A stretch of DNA of 64,000 nt, taken from positions 4,969,001 to 5,033,000 of the forward strand of contig NC_010571.1 of the NCBI RefSeq assembly GCF_000019965.1, given 5' to 3'. A program made the position numbers and the translations under genes. This document shows, piece by piece, positions 13,208 to 22,133 of this stretch (position 1 is the first letter of the stretch; each line of letters begins with the position of its first letter). Under the pieces are notes generated by a model, which had not been told where the DNA came from, did not search any database, and saw only the letters and a list, made by a program, of their open reading frames with translations. Source of the DNA: Opitutus terrae PB90-1 (GTDB lineage: Bacteria; Verrucomicrobiota; Verrucomicrobiia; Opitutales; Opitutaceae).

Positions 13208-14248
13208 TTAGTCGCGGGCGCGAGGCGACACCTTTTCTCGACCCCGCAACGCCGTCACCCGTTTTAGCAATTCTTTCTTGAGCAGCTCGATCCCCTCGGA
13301 GGTGAGGCACGAGAGCGGTAGCACGTCCACCGTGCGATGGCGCCGCTTGAACTTGCTGAGGTTCGCCGCCGCCGCCTCGACATCCATCTTGTTCGCCGCC
13401 ACCAGCCGCGGCTTTTTCAGCAGCGCCGGATCGTAAAGCTCCAGTTCGCGGAGCAGATGCTTGTAATCCTCGCGCGGGTCGCGGCCGTCGGTGCCCGCCA
13501 TGTCGATCAGCACGAGCAGCAGCGCACAACGCTCGATGTGACGCAGAAAGCGATGCCCGAGTCCGCGGTTCTCGCTCGCGCCCTCGATCAGTCCGGGCAC
13601 GTCCGCCAGCCGCAGGCGCCGGCGGCCGTGCCGGTCCGGCGGATAATCGATGATCCCGATCTGCGGATGCAGCGTGGTGAACGGATACGCCGCGGTTCTC
13701 GGCCGCGCCCGCGTGATCAGGCAGGTGAGCGAGGACTTGCCGGCGTTCGGGAAACCGACCAGGCCGACGTCCGCGATGCTCTTCAACACCAGCCGGTACG
13801 TTCCGCGCTCGCCCGGGTGGCCATCGTTGGCGCGCTTCGGCGCGCGCGTGGTGGCCGTCTTGAAATGGGTGTTGCCCCAACCGCCGTTGCCGCCCTTGCA
13901 GAGCACGATCTGCTGACCGTCCTCAACGACCTCGGCGACGGGTTTGCCGGTGGCCTCATCGATCACGACGGTGCCGAGTGGCATCTTCAGAACGCGGTGC
14001 GCGCCGTCCTTGCCATGCTGATCCTTGCCGAGCCCGTGCTCCCCGCGCTCGGCGTTCCAGTGCGGCTGGTATTTGTAGTCGACCAGGTTGTTCGTGTCGT
14101 CGTCGCCCAGCAAAATGACGTCGCCGCCCCGGCCGCCGTCGCCGCCGTTGGGGCCGCCCCACGGCTCGTATTTCTCGCGCCGGAAGCTAATGCAGCCGCG
14201 CCCGCCGTCACCGGCTTGAAGTTTTACCACGCACTCGTCGACGAACAT
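13208..14248 (-). CDS. obgE: Obg-family GTPase (ribosome assembly)
   Basis: A 346-residue GTPase that binds the 50S ribosomal subunit during assembly and links growth to nutrient state. The glycine-rich OBG fold is seen in residues 1-160 (QAGDGGRGCISFRREKY, GGDGGRGGDVIL, KGGNGGWGNTHFKT). The G domain carries G1 GFPNAGKSSL, G3 DVPGLIEGA and G4 ANKMDV. It lacks the extended C-terminal domain found in some homologues. Translation starts at the ATG at 14248 (MFVDECVVKLQAGDGG), as in the family; the open frame beyond it is low-complexity. It is upstream of, and 17 bases from, the MshEN-like gene on the same strand. Confidence 0.95.
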   Translation of the reverse strand: MFVDECVVKLQAGDGGRGCISFRREKYEPWGGPNGGDGGRGGDVILLGDDDTNNLVDYKYQPHWNAERGEHGLGKDQHGKDGAHRVLKMPLGTVVIDEATGKPVAEVVEDGQQIVLCKGGNGGWGNTHFKTATTRAPKRANDGHPGERGTYRLVLKSIADVGLVGFPNAGKSSLTCLITRARPRTAAYPFTTLHPQIGIIDYPPDRHGRRRLRLADVPGLIEGASENRGLGHRFLRHIERCALLLVLIDMAGTDGRDPREDYKHLLRELELYDPALLKKPRLVAANKMDVEAAAANLSKFKRRHRTVDVLPLSCLTSEGIELLKKELLKRVTALRGREKVSPRARD

Positions 14249-14330
14249 GCGCGCTACCAAGGCAGAACGCGCGGCGTTTGCCAAGGCGGAGCCGCGAACA
14301 AGTCTCCCGGCCGGCTCTCGCGGCCAATCC

Positions 14331-14416
14331 GTTCGTTCTCGTTCTCGTTCTCTTTCTCGTTCTCTTCGCGCGCCGGAGCGCTGGAAGCGTGGGAGGAGAA
14401 AGAGAACGAGAATGAG
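14331..14416. repeat. Long inverted repeat with TTCTCG units in the obgE-aldo/keto reductase divergent spacer
   Basis: A 17-base arm at 14342-14358 (TTCTCGTTCTCTTTCTC) is the exact reverse complement of 14396-14412. Pairing extends with a few more bases outward to about 14338 and 14416. The left arm lies in a run of tandem TTCTCG-like units from 14331 to about 14364, so one strand is almost all pyrimidine and the partner arm all purine. The 37-base loop is GC-rich. It sits between divergent start codons at 14248 and 14503, where promoters of both genes must lie. Confidence 0.85.
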
Positions 14417-14502
14417 GCGGGGGGCGAACGGTCCGGACGACCTTGCGGAGGCCGCCCTTGACCGACGCATCCTTCGTTCCGAAGGTGCGTCATCTCACCG
14501 CC

Positions 14503-15498
14503 ATGCCCTACGTTGCCGCGCCGACCCGCTACGACAATTCCGCGTTCTACCGCCGCTGCGGCCGCAGCGGGCTGAAGCTGCCGGCGCTCTCGCTCGGGCT
14601 TTGGCACAATTTCGGCGGAGTCGACACCCACGCGAACAGCCGCGCCATGCTCCTGCGCGCGTTCGATCTCGGCATCACCCATTTCGATCTGGCCAACAAC
14701 TATGGTCCGCCGCCCGGCACGGCCGAACAGACCTTCGGTCGCGTGCTGCGCGAGGATCTCGCCCCCTATCGCGACGAACTGATCATCTCCACCAAGGCCG
14801 GCTACGACATGTGGCCCGGGCCCTACGGCGAATGGGGTTCGCGCAAATACCTGCTCGCCTCGCTCGATCAAAGCCTGCGGCGGATGGGGCTCGACTACGT
14901 CGACATCTTTTACTCGCACCGGCCCGACCCGAACACGCCGTTCGAGGAAACCATGGGCGCGCTGGACCGCGCCGTCCGCTCGGGCAAGGCGCTCTACGCG
15001 GGCCTTTCAAACTACTCCGCCGAACAGACCGCGCAGGCGGCGAAGATCCTGCGCGAGCTCGGCACACCCTGCCTGATCCACCAGCCGAAGTATCACATGT
15101 TCGACCGCTGGATCGAGCACGGCCTCGGCGACGTCCTCGCGCGCGAGGGCATTGGCGGGATCGCCTTCTGCCCGCTTGCGCAGGGTCTGCTCACGAACCG
15201 CTACCTCGCCGGCATCCCGGCCGATTCGCGCGCCGGTCACGATCCGCGTTTTCTCAAGCCGGAGCATATTACCGAGCAAAAACTCGCGAAGATCCGAAAG
15301 CTCGACGCGCTCGCGAAACAGCGCGGTCAGTCGCTCGCACAGCTGTCGCTCCTCTGGGTGCTGCACAACCCCGCGATCACGACGGCGCTGATCGGCGCGA
15401 GCAAGGTGAGCCAGATCGAGGAAAACGTCGCCGCGCTCAAGAACCCGACGCTCTCCGCCGACGAACTCGCCGCGATCGAGAAGATCCTGGCGAGCTGA
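14503..15498 (+). CDS. Aldo/keto reductase (YghZ/Gpr-like, Kv-beta type)
   Basis: A 331-residue NADPH-dependent aldehyde reductase with the TIM-barrel aldo/keto reductase fold. Segments such as LPALSLGLWHNFG, ITHFDLANNYGPPPG, ISTKAGYDMWPGPYG and YVDIFYSHR closely follow E. coli YghZ (L-glyceraldehyde 3-phosphate reductase), as I recall it. The catalytic tyrosine (NNYG), aspartate (HFDLA) and lysine (STKAG) are present. LIGASKVSQIEENV is the NADP-binding tail. Translation from the ATG at 14503 matches the family N-terminus; an in-frame start at 14443 is less likely. It could detoxify glyceraldehyde 3-phosphate or methylglyoxal-type aldehydes. Confidence 0.92.
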   Translation: MPYVAAPTRYDNSAFYRRCGRSGLKLPALSLGLWHNFGGVDTHANSRAMLLRAFDLGITHFDLANNYGPPPGTAEQTFGRVLREDLAPYRDELIISTKAGYDMWPGPYGEWGSRKYLLASLDQSLRRMGLDYVDIFYSHRPDPNTPFEETMGALDRAVRSGKALYAGLSNYSAEQTAQAAKILRELGTPCLIHQPKYHMFDRWIEHGLGDVLAREGIGGIAFCPLAQGLLTNRYLAGIPADSRAGHDPRFLKPEHITEQKLAKIRKLDALAKQRGQSLAQLSLLWVLHNPAITTALIGASKVSQIEENVAALKNPTLSADELAAIEKILAS

Positions 15499-15539
15499 CG
15501 AGCGCGTCTGACGCGGAGTGCAGCACGCCGTTGGGGGAA

Positions 15540-15611
15540 CCCGCCGACCTGGCGGGCTTTCAGTCGCGCGATCCCCGTACTCGCAGCCTGCCGGAACGGC
15601 CGACTCCACCA
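15540..15611 (+). repeat. Stem-loop plus CAGCCTGCC repeat downstream of the reductase gene (copy 1)
   Basis: CCCGCCGACCTGGCGGG at 15540-15556 forms a six-base-pair GC stem. Then a 28-base block at 15584-15611 (starting CAGCCTGCCGGAACGG, ending CTCCACCA) is repeated with two mismatches at 25827-25854, where an equivalent stem-loop again precedes it. Both copies lie about 35-42 bases after the stop of a plus-strand gene. A dispersed element or terminator-associated repeat is likely. Confidence 0.75.
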
Positions 15612-15733
15612 GCGACCGCAGCCGCGATCAAATCAGTCGCGCACCTGCAACGCGATTTACTCGGCCGCTGTTCTGGTTCGATCCGCGCCGGCGTTTGCCG
15701 TCGCTCGGTTCATCGAACACTTCTCCGTCTCCC

Positions 15734-16981
15734 ATGGCTTCCGACGCCACCGCGCTCCCGCTGGATCCGCCAACTCCCGTCTCGGCGCTGGAACGCACCA
15801 CCCTGCCCATCATTCTCGCGCTCGGTATTTCGCACCTGCTGAACGATGTGATTCAGTCGTTGTTGCCGGCGATCTATCCGATGCTGAAGGTGAACTACGA
15901 CCTTAGCTTCACCCAGATCGGGCTCATCACCTTCACCTTTCAGGGCACCGCCTCGCTGCTCCAGCCCGTTGTCGGCCTATATACGGACCGCCGCCCAAAG
16001 CCCTACTCGCTCGCCATCGGCATGGGCATCTCGCTCGTCGGCCTGATCCTGCTCTCCCGCGCCGACCATTACGGCACGATTCTCTTCTCCGCCGCCCTCG
16101 TCGGCATGGGCTCCTCGATCTTCCATCCCGAGGCCTCCCGCATCGCACACATGGCCGCGGGCCAGCGACACGGTCTCGCGCAATCGCTCTTCCAAGTCGG
16201 CGGCAACGTCGGCACGTCGCTGGGCCCGCTGGCCGCCGCGCTGATTATCGTGCCGCGCGGCCAGCCGGCCTTGCTCTGGTTCACCATCCTGGCCGCCGTC
16301 GGCATGGCCGTGCTGACGCGCGTCGGCGTCTGGTATCAACGCCACCTTGCCTCTCATCTTGCGCGGGTCCGCAGCCACCAGCGCGCCGCTGCCGGCCGGT
16401 TCTCCCGCAGTCGGATCATCGCCTCGCTCGGGGTCCTGATCGCACTGATTTTTTCCAAATACTTCTATCTGGTCAGCTTCACTAACTACTACACGTTCTA
16501 CCTCATCGAGCGGTTCCACGTCTCGGTGCAAGGTGCGCAGTTTTATCTGTTCATCTTTCTGTTCGCCGCGGCCGCAGGCACCATTCTCGGCGGGCCGCTC
16601 GGCGACCGGTTCGGACGCAAATACGTCATCTGGTTTTCGATCCTGGGTGTCGCACCCTTCTCGCTTGTGTTGCCGCACGTGGGTCTGGTGGCCACGGTGG
16701 GACTCGCCGCCGTCGTCGGCGCGATCCTCGCGTCCGCCTTCTCCGCCATTCTCGTCTACGCGCAAGAGCTGATCCCCGGCAAAATCGGGTTGATCGCCGG
16801 GCTCTTCTTCGGGCTGGCGTTCGGGATGAGCGCGATCGCCTCGGCCGCACTCGGCCATCTCGCCGATCACGCCGGCATCGAGCACGTGTTTTTCCTGTGC
16901 GGGTTCTTGCCGCTGATCGGATTGCTCACGGTGTTTCTGCCGGACGTTCGCAAACGGCCCCGCTCCGCCATTCGCGGGTGA
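15734..16981 (+). CDS. fsr: MFS efflux transporter, fosmidomycin-resistance (Fsr) type
   Basis: A 415-residue inner-membrane protein with about twelve hydrophobic helices. LALGISHLLNDVIQSLLPAI, the GMGSSIFHPEASR loop and SLFQVGGNVGTSLGPL are hallmarks of the Fsr branch of the major facilitator superfamily, proton-driven drug exporters. The second half repeats the pattern (GGPLGDRFGRKYVIWFS). The substrate cannot be read from the sequence; members export fosmidomycin and other compounds. I start at the ATG at 15734 (MASDATALPL); the frame is open upstream to 15518 but runs through repeat sequence. Function is inferred from family similarity only. Confidence 0.85.
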   Translation: MASDATALPLDPPTPVSALERTTLPIILALGISHLLNDVIQSLLPAIYPMLKVNYDLSFTQIGLITFTFQGTASLLQPVVGLYTDRRPKPYSLAIGMGISLVGLILLSRADHYGTILFSAALVGMGSSIFHPEASRIAHMAAGQRHGLAQSLFQVGGNVGTSLGPLAAALIIVPRGQPALLWFTILAAVGMAVLTRVGVWYQRHLASHLARVRSHQRAAAGRFSRSRIIASLGVLIALIFSKYFYLVSFTNYYTFYLIERFHVSVQGAQFYLFIFLFAAAAGTILGGPLGDRFGRKYVIWFSILGVAPFSLVLPHVGLVATVGLAAVVGAILASAFSAILVYAQELIPGKIGLIAGLFFGLAFGMSAIASAALGHLADHAGIEHVFFLCGFLPLIGLLTVFLPDVRKRPRSAIRG

Positions 16982-17099
16982 GGGATGATCGCGCTGCCGG
17001 GCGGGGCGAATTCACGTCTTGCTAAGACCTGCGGCGCGCCCTGTTCTTGGGCCTTCATGTCCTTCGCCGCTGAGCGCGGCGCGGGACACCCATGCTGCC

Positions 17100-19913
17100 A
17101 TGACTTCCGCCGAGATCCGCCAGAGTTTTCTAGATTTCTTTGCCCGCCAAGGACACACGATTGTGCCTTCGTCGTCGCTCCTGCCGGACTCGCCCGGACT
17201 GCTGTTTACGAACGCGGGGATGAACCAGTTCGTGCCCATCTTCCTCGGTGATCGCGCGCCGGACGTCTCGAAATGGGCTGGCGCCCGCCCTGCGAAGGAC
17301 ACCCGCGCGGCCGACACGCAGAAATGCATCCGCGCCGGCGGCAAGCACAACGACCTCGAGGACGTTGGCTTCGATACCTATCACCACACGATGTTCGAGA
17401 TGCTGGGCAACTGGTCGTTCGGTGACTACTTCAAGAAGGAGTCGATCACCTGGGGCTGGGAGCTGATCACGAAGGTCTGGGGCATTCCGGCGAAACGGCT
17501 TTTCGCGACCGTCTACTCACCCGACAAATCCAAGAACGATCCCTCCGACTTCGACCAGGAAGCTTACGACATCTGGGCCGGGGTTTTCAAAAAGGAAGGC
17601 CTCGATCCCGCCGTCCACATCGTCCACGGCAACAAGAAGGACAATTTCTGGATGATGGGCGATACCGGCCCCTGCGGCCCGTGTTCGGAAATCCATTTCA
17701 ACCTGCTGCCGTCCGACGATGAAGTGGAAGGCCGAAAGCTCGTGAACGCCGGTGTCCCTCGCTGCATCGAGATCTGGAACCATGTCTTCATCCAGTTCAA
17801 CGCGAACGCCGACGGCACGTTCTCGCCGCTCGCCGCGAAGCACGTCGATACCGGCATGGGCTTCGAGCGCGTCGCCGGAATCTACGCGACGACGAAGGGC
17901 TTCAAAGACTTCTCGCGCGATCCGTCGAACTACAACGCGGACGTGTTCGCGCCGTTGTTCGCCAAGATCGAGGAACTCTCGAAGAAGACCTACAACGGCA
18001 CCGTGCCGACGCGCCGCGAAGGGCTCGGCGAACAGGAGAACATCGACATCGCGTTTCGCGTGCTTGCGGACCACGCGCGCTGCGTCTCGTGCGCGATCGC
18101 CGACAACATTCTTCCCGGCAACGAAGGCCGGAACTACGTCATCCGCCGGATCCTTCGGCGCGGCATTCTCTACGGCAAGAAGCTGAATCTCGCGACCGGT
18201 TTCTTCGAACAGCTCGTCGCGCCGGTGGTTGAGTCGTTGGGCGCGGTGTTCCCCGAACTGAAGGAGCGCCAGGACATCATCCGCCGCGTGATCCGCAGCG
18301 AGGAGGAGTCGTTCGGCCGGACGCTGGAAAAAGGTCTCCAGCTGTTCAATGAAGGCGCAAAACTTCTCCTAGATGCACATCCAATCAAAGGCCAAGCCGA
18401 CGTCCCGGGTGTTGGCACCATTACCAACATAGGAGGTGTAACACGTTTTTTGGGCGGGAAGTTTGTATTTCGCTTGTACGATACCTACGGTTTTCCTGTG
18501 GACATGACCCAGCTTCTCGCGACCGAGCGAGGACTGGCAGTAAACATGGTGGAGTTCGCGAGCGAAATGCAGCAACAGCAAGATCGCTCCCGCGCCGCGC
18601 AGAAGAAGGAAGTGATCGTCGCCGCCACCGAGGGCGACAATACTGAGGCTGCGCAGCCGACGAAGTTCATCGGCTACGACCGGCTCACCGCGGACGCGCA
18701 GGTGCTCGACGTCGTCAAAACCGACAAGGACCTGTTCCTGGTCTTCGATCAAACTCCGTTCTACGCGGAGATGGGCGGCCAGACCGGCGACCACGGCGTG
18801 GTGAAGATCGACGGACAGACCTTCGCGATTCTGGCGACGGTGAAGGACAAGGCCGGCCGGTTCCTGCACAAACTCGCGCCCGCGTGCGCGGCCGATGTCG
18901 CGCGACTGAATCCCGTCGGCAAGAAGGCCGCGCTCGGCGTTTCGCCGCTCGCGCGCCGCGCGATTTCACGCCACCACTCCGCCGAGCACCTCGTGCACTG
19001 GGCGCTGCGCAAGACGCTCGGCACGCACGTCCGGCAGGCCGGCACGTCGAAGACGAAGGAGCGGATGCGCTTCGATTTCACCCATTTCGAGGCGCTCACC
19101 CCCGAGCAGATCGCGGAAGTCGAGCGGCTCGTGAACTCGAAGATCCTCTCGAACGACAAGGTCGAGGCCTACGAGACCGAGTTCGACAAGAAGCCCGAGG
19201 GCACGCTCGCGTTCTTCGGCGAGAAATACGGCAAGATCGTTCGCGTCGTCGACATCGGCGGCTACAGCCGCGAGCTCTGCGGCGGCACGCACGTGTCCAC
19301 CACGAGCGAAATCGGGCTGTTCAAGATCGTCGCCGAGATGGCGATCGCCGCGGGCACGCGGCGCCTCGAAGCCGTCGCCGGCCAGGCCGCCTACGATTTC
19401 GTCGAGGAACACGAGACCGCGCTCAAGGCGGTCACGCACAAGCTCAACGCCGGTCCGCAGGACGTCGCGCAAAAACTCGACTCGCTACTCGCGCACCAGA
19501 AGGAGCTCGAGAAAAAGCTGAAAGCCTACGAACAGAAAGCCGCCGCCGGACTCGCGGACGAACTCGCCGCGAAAGCGACTGCGCGCGACGGACTCAAGTT
19601 CGTCACTGCGACGGTCAGCATCGACAATCAGGATGCGCTCCGCTCGCTCGGTTCTCAGGTGCTGCACAAGCTCGGCGAAGGCGTGGTCACGCTCGGCGCC
19701 GCGCTCGGCGATCGCGCGAGCCTCGTCGTTTACTGCTCGCCCGCCGCCATCAAAGCGGGGCATCAGGCCGGCAAGATCGTCGGCGAACTTTCCACCAAGA
19801 TCGGCGGCAAAGGCGGGGGCAAGCCGGACTTCGCCATGGGCGGCGGCAAGGATCCGTCCAAGCTCGCCGACGTGCTGAAGCAATCCGCGCCTGGCGTGAT
19901 TTGTTCCTGGTGA
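17100..19913 (+). CDS. alaS: Alanyl-tRNA synthetase with an unusual internal insert
   Basis: Charges tRNA-Ala with alanine. The 937-residue protein has the class II core near its start (FARQGHTIVPSSSL, TNAGMNQFVPIFLG), the editing domain with HHSAEHLVHWALRK and CGGTHVSTTSEIG for the zinc-dependent deacylase site, and the C-terminal C-Ala domain with GGKGGGKPDFAMGGG. Between EKGLQLFNEGAKLL and FRLYDTYGFP it carries roughly 20 extra residues compared with E. coli AlaS as I recall it. The DNA there (about 18355-18490) is clearly less GC-rich than the rest of the gene. The start at 17100 (MTSAEIRQSFLDFF) is the family start. No Shine-Dalgarno sequence is visible. Confidence 0.97.
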   Translation: MTSAEIRQSFLDFFARQGHTIVPSSSLLPDSPGLLFTNAGMNQFVPIFLGDRAPDVSKWAGARPAKDTRAADTQKCIRAGGKHNDLEDVGFDTYHHTMFEMLGNWSFGDYFKKESITWGWELITKVWGIPAKRLFATVYSPDKSKNDPSDFDQEAYDIWAGVFKKEGLDPAVHIVHGNKKDNFWMMGDTGPCGPCSEIHFNLLPSDDEVEGRKLVNAGVPRCIEIWNHVFIQFNANADGTFSPLAAKHVDTGMGFERVAGIYATTKGFKDFSRDPSNYNADVFAPLFAKIEELSKKTYNGTVPTRREGLGEQENIDIAFRVLADHARCVSCAIADNILPGNEGRNYVIRRILRRGILYGKKLNLATGFFEQLVAPVVESLGAVFPELKERQDIIRRVIRSEEESFGRTLEKGLQLFNEGAKLLLDAHPIKGQADVPGVGTITNIGGVTRFLGGKFVFRLYDTYGFPVDMTQLLATERGLAVNMVEFASEMQQQQDRSRAAQKKEVIVAATEGDNTEAAQPTKFIGYDRLTADAQVLDVVKTDKDLFLVFDQTPFYAEMGGQTGDHGVVKIDGQTFAILATVKDKAGRFLHKLAPACAADVARLNPVGKKAALGVSPLARRAISRHHSAEHLVHWALRKTLGTHVRQAGTSKTKERMRFDFTHFEALTPEQIAEVERLVNSKILSNDKVEAYETEFDKKPEGTLAFFGEKYGKIVRVVDIGGYSRELCGGTHVSTTSEIGLFKIVAEMAIAAGTRRLEAVAGQAAYDFVEEHETALKAVTHKLNAGPQDVAQKLDSLLAHQKELEKKLKAYEQKAAAGLADELAAKATARDGLKFVTATVSIDNQDALRSLGSQVLHKLGEGVVTLGAALGDRASLVVYCSPAAIKAGHQAGKIVGELSTKIGGKGGGKPDFAMGGGKDPSKLADVLKQSAPGVICSW

Positions 19914-19934
19914 CGCGGCGCCCTCGCCGCGTCT

Positions 19935-20136
19935 TGTAAGGCGGGCCTCCCGACCCCGCCGCGACCGTCCCGCATGCATCGCCTGCGAGATGTAGGGTTG
20001 GCGCTCGCCGCCGGCCGCGTGCGCGCGGGTTATCCGGCCGCCGGCTAGCGGCGGCCCTACCGGCTTTCTGTGGCACGATCAGCCTGATCGTGCCTTCATG
20101 CCTCGTTGCGGCGGGATCGGGTGATCCTGCCCTACA
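19935..20136. repeat. Nested GTAGGG...CCCTAC palindromic elements between alaS and a convergent gene
   Basis: An inner element at 19991-20060 has arms starting GTAGGG and ending CCCTAC that pair over about 26 bases with few mismatches. It is enclosed by a split outer pair: TGTAAGGCGGGCCTCCCGAC at 19935 pairs with the end of the block 20109-20136 (ending CCTGCCCTACA). Between them, GGCACGATCAG and CTGATCGTGCC form a perfect 11-base inverted repeat with a one-base gap at 20072-20094. Located between convergent alaS and the histidine kinase gene, the structures may terminate transcription from both sides. Confidence 0.75.
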
Positions 20137-20178
20137 GCCCGAGCTCTTGAGTGCGGTGGTTTGTTCCGCGCCGGCCAC

Positions 20179-22011
20179 CTACCCCACCCACCGCTCCATC
20201 ACGCGTGCGAGTTCGGGCAGACGGAGCGGCTTCGGCAGGTAATCGGTCATGCCCGCTTGCAGGCAACGGCTGCGATCCTCGTTCGTCGCGTTCGCCGTGA
20301 CCGCCACGATCGGTATCCGCGAATCCCAGCGCCGGATCTCGCGCGTCGCCGTCCAGCCATCCATCTCCGGCATGAGGCAGTCCATCAGCACCATGTCGTA
20401 GCGATTGAGCCGGCATTTGCGCACGGCCTCGGCGCCGTTCTCCGCAAAGTCCACGACGCAGCCAAGCTTCTTCAACATCCCGGCCGCCACGACGCGATTG
20501 ACGCCGTTGTCTTCGGCCACGAGCAAGCGCAGGCCCGGGCGCGAAAGATGCACCGGCTCCGGCTCGGTCGTGCGCGCGGGTTCCGCCGTCTGTCGCGCCT
20601 CGCGCAACGCCTCCACGATCTGATCAGGTTGGAGCACGGGTTTCATGATCCGCGCCGCGAAACCCGCCGGCAGCGGCTGCGCCGGGCCGGCCACCTGCGC
20701 GTTTTCCAGCAGCACCCATCGCAGCGGCGTGAATTCCGGCGCCGTGCGCAGCGGCTGCATCCACTCGCCCTGCGCGGCGACCGATCGATCCACCAACACC
20801 ACGTCGAACGGCGCGCCAGCCTCCAGGCCGGCGCGCAACAAGGCGGCCGCGTCCGCCGGAGTGGTCGCGGTCTCGGCCGACAGCTGCATCGTCGCGAGCA
20901 GATTTTGCAGGGCCTGCGCCGCCACGGTCAGATCGTCGATCACCAGCACGCGTACGGCCGGCATCGGCGGCGGCGGTGCCGCGCTTTGGTCGACCTGCAG
21001 CGGCACGGTAAACCAGAAGACCGAACCGCGCCCGGGCGCGCTTTCCCACTCGATCTCACCGCCGAGCAGGCGAACCAATCGCTGACTGATCGCGAGCCCC
21101 AGCCCGGTGCCGCCATGGCGGCGCGTGGCCGACGTATCGGCCTGCGTGAATTGCTGGAACAGCCGGTCGCGCATCTCTGACGCGATCCCGACGCCCGTGT
21201 CGCTCACCGTGAACCGCACCCGCGCGCGCTGACCTTCGCTCTCGCTGGTTGCGCGGGACACGCGCACGGCAACGTGCCCGTGCGCCGTGAACTTCACCGC
21301 GTTCGAGAGCAATTTCACCAGCACCTGTCGGAGCCGCATCGCGTCGCCGTAAACGCTCGCCGGCACGTCCGCCGCGAGATCGAGCACGAGTTCGACGTCG
21401 GGCGAGGCGAGCCGCGTGGAGGCGATCGTCAGCGCGTCCACGACCGGCTGGCGCAGGTCGAAACGAGCGTGCTCGAGCATTAGGCTGCCTTGCTCGAGCT
21501 TGGAGAAATCCAGCAGGTCGTCGGTCACGGCCCGCAACGCTTCCGCCGACGTCCGGATAGTCGCGAGATAGTCCCCCTGTGCCGGGGTCAGGGGCGTGCC
21601 AAGCAGCAGGTCCACCGTGCCGAGCACGCCGTTCAGCGGCGTGCGGATTTCGTGACTCATCGTGGCGAGGAACTCGGTCTTGACGCGCGCGGCACTCGCG
21701 GCCGCCTCCCGTGCTTGCGCCGCGGCGGCAGCCGCGGCGTGCTCGGCGGCGCCCGCCGTGCGTTGGTGCCGCCGCTCGCTTTCACTCGCCTGCCGGGCCT
21801 TCCACAGCGCCCAAATCGTCACAGCCAACGCCGCCAGGACCACGAGCAGACCCACGATCGCCCAGCCCACGGCGCCGCCGTCCGCGCCGGAAAGGCCGGC
21901 AGCCTCCGCCGCCCGGGCTTGCCGCGCCGCAGCCAGCACCGCCGCGCCCACTGCGATCCTCCGTGCCCGCCGCGTTCCCCGCTCCAGCTCCCTCTCAAAA
22001 ATGACACGCAC
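20179..22011 (-). CDS. Hybrid sensor histidine kinase with two receiver domains
   Basis: A 610-residue membrane kinase. One transmembrane helix spans about residues 49-70, preceded by a short hydrophobic, alanine-rich N-terminus and followed by an alanine-rich coiled coil. The HisKA box [11 protein letters not shown] places the phosphorylated histidine near H120; the ATPase domain has SNAVKF, SDTGVGI and GGTGLGLAI. Receiver 1 (about 352-470) has its aspartate near D408 but little other conservation. Receiver 2 (about 493-608) is canonical, with D544 in [12 protein letters not shown] and LPKPL. No periplasmic sensor domain of normal size is visible. The start is a GTG at 22011 and is uncertain. 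The partner regulator is not adjacent. Confidence 0.88.
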   Translation of the reverse strand: MRVIFERELERGTRRARRIAVGAAVLAAARQARAAEAAGLSGADGGAVGWAIVGLLVVLAALAVTIWALWKARQASESERRHQRTAGAAEHAAAAAAAQAREAAASAARVKTEFLATMSHEIRTPLNGVLGTVDLLLGTPLTPAQGDYLATIRTSAEALRAVTDDLLDFSKLEQGSLMLEHARFDLRQPVVDALTIASTRLASPDVELVLDLAADVPASVYGDAMRLRQVLVKLLSNAVKFTAHGHVAVRVSRATSESEGQRARVRFTVSDTGVGIASEMRDRLFQQFTQADTSATRRHGGTGLGLAISQRLVRLLGGEIEWESAPGRGSVFWFTVPLQVDQSAAPPPPMPAVRVLVIDDLTVAAQALQNLLATMQLSAETATTPADAAALLRAGLEAGAPFDVVLVDRSVAAQGEWMQPLRTAPEFTPLRWVLLENAQVAGPAQPLPAGFAARIMKPVLQPDQIVEALREARQTAEPARTTEPEPVHLSRPGLRLLVAEDNGVNRVVAAGMLKKLGCVVDFAENGAEAVRKCRLNRYDMVLMDCLMPEMDGWTATREIRRWDSRIPIVAVTANATNEDRSRCLQAGMTDYLPKPLRLPELARVMERWVG

Positions 22012-22078
22012 AGCTGCGTGCTAGCGCGGGCGACCTCAAACGCAAGAAATGTTCACCCTGCCGCCTTTCCTCCGCGCC

Positions 22079-22109
22079 AAAAAAAACCAGCGGCGTTGCG
22101 GCCGCTGGT
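22079..22109 (-). terminator. Rho-independent terminator after the beta-barrel gene
   Basis: On the minus strand, a nine-base-pair stem ACCAGCGGC/GCCGCTGGT (arms 22086-22094 and 22101-22109) with a six-base loop is followed directly by a run of eight T (22086-22079). It lies 25 bases after the stop of the 22134-23315 gene. A textbook intrinsic terminator. Confidence 0.9.
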
Positions 22110-22133
22110 GGAAAGTCTGCGCGATCCGATCGC

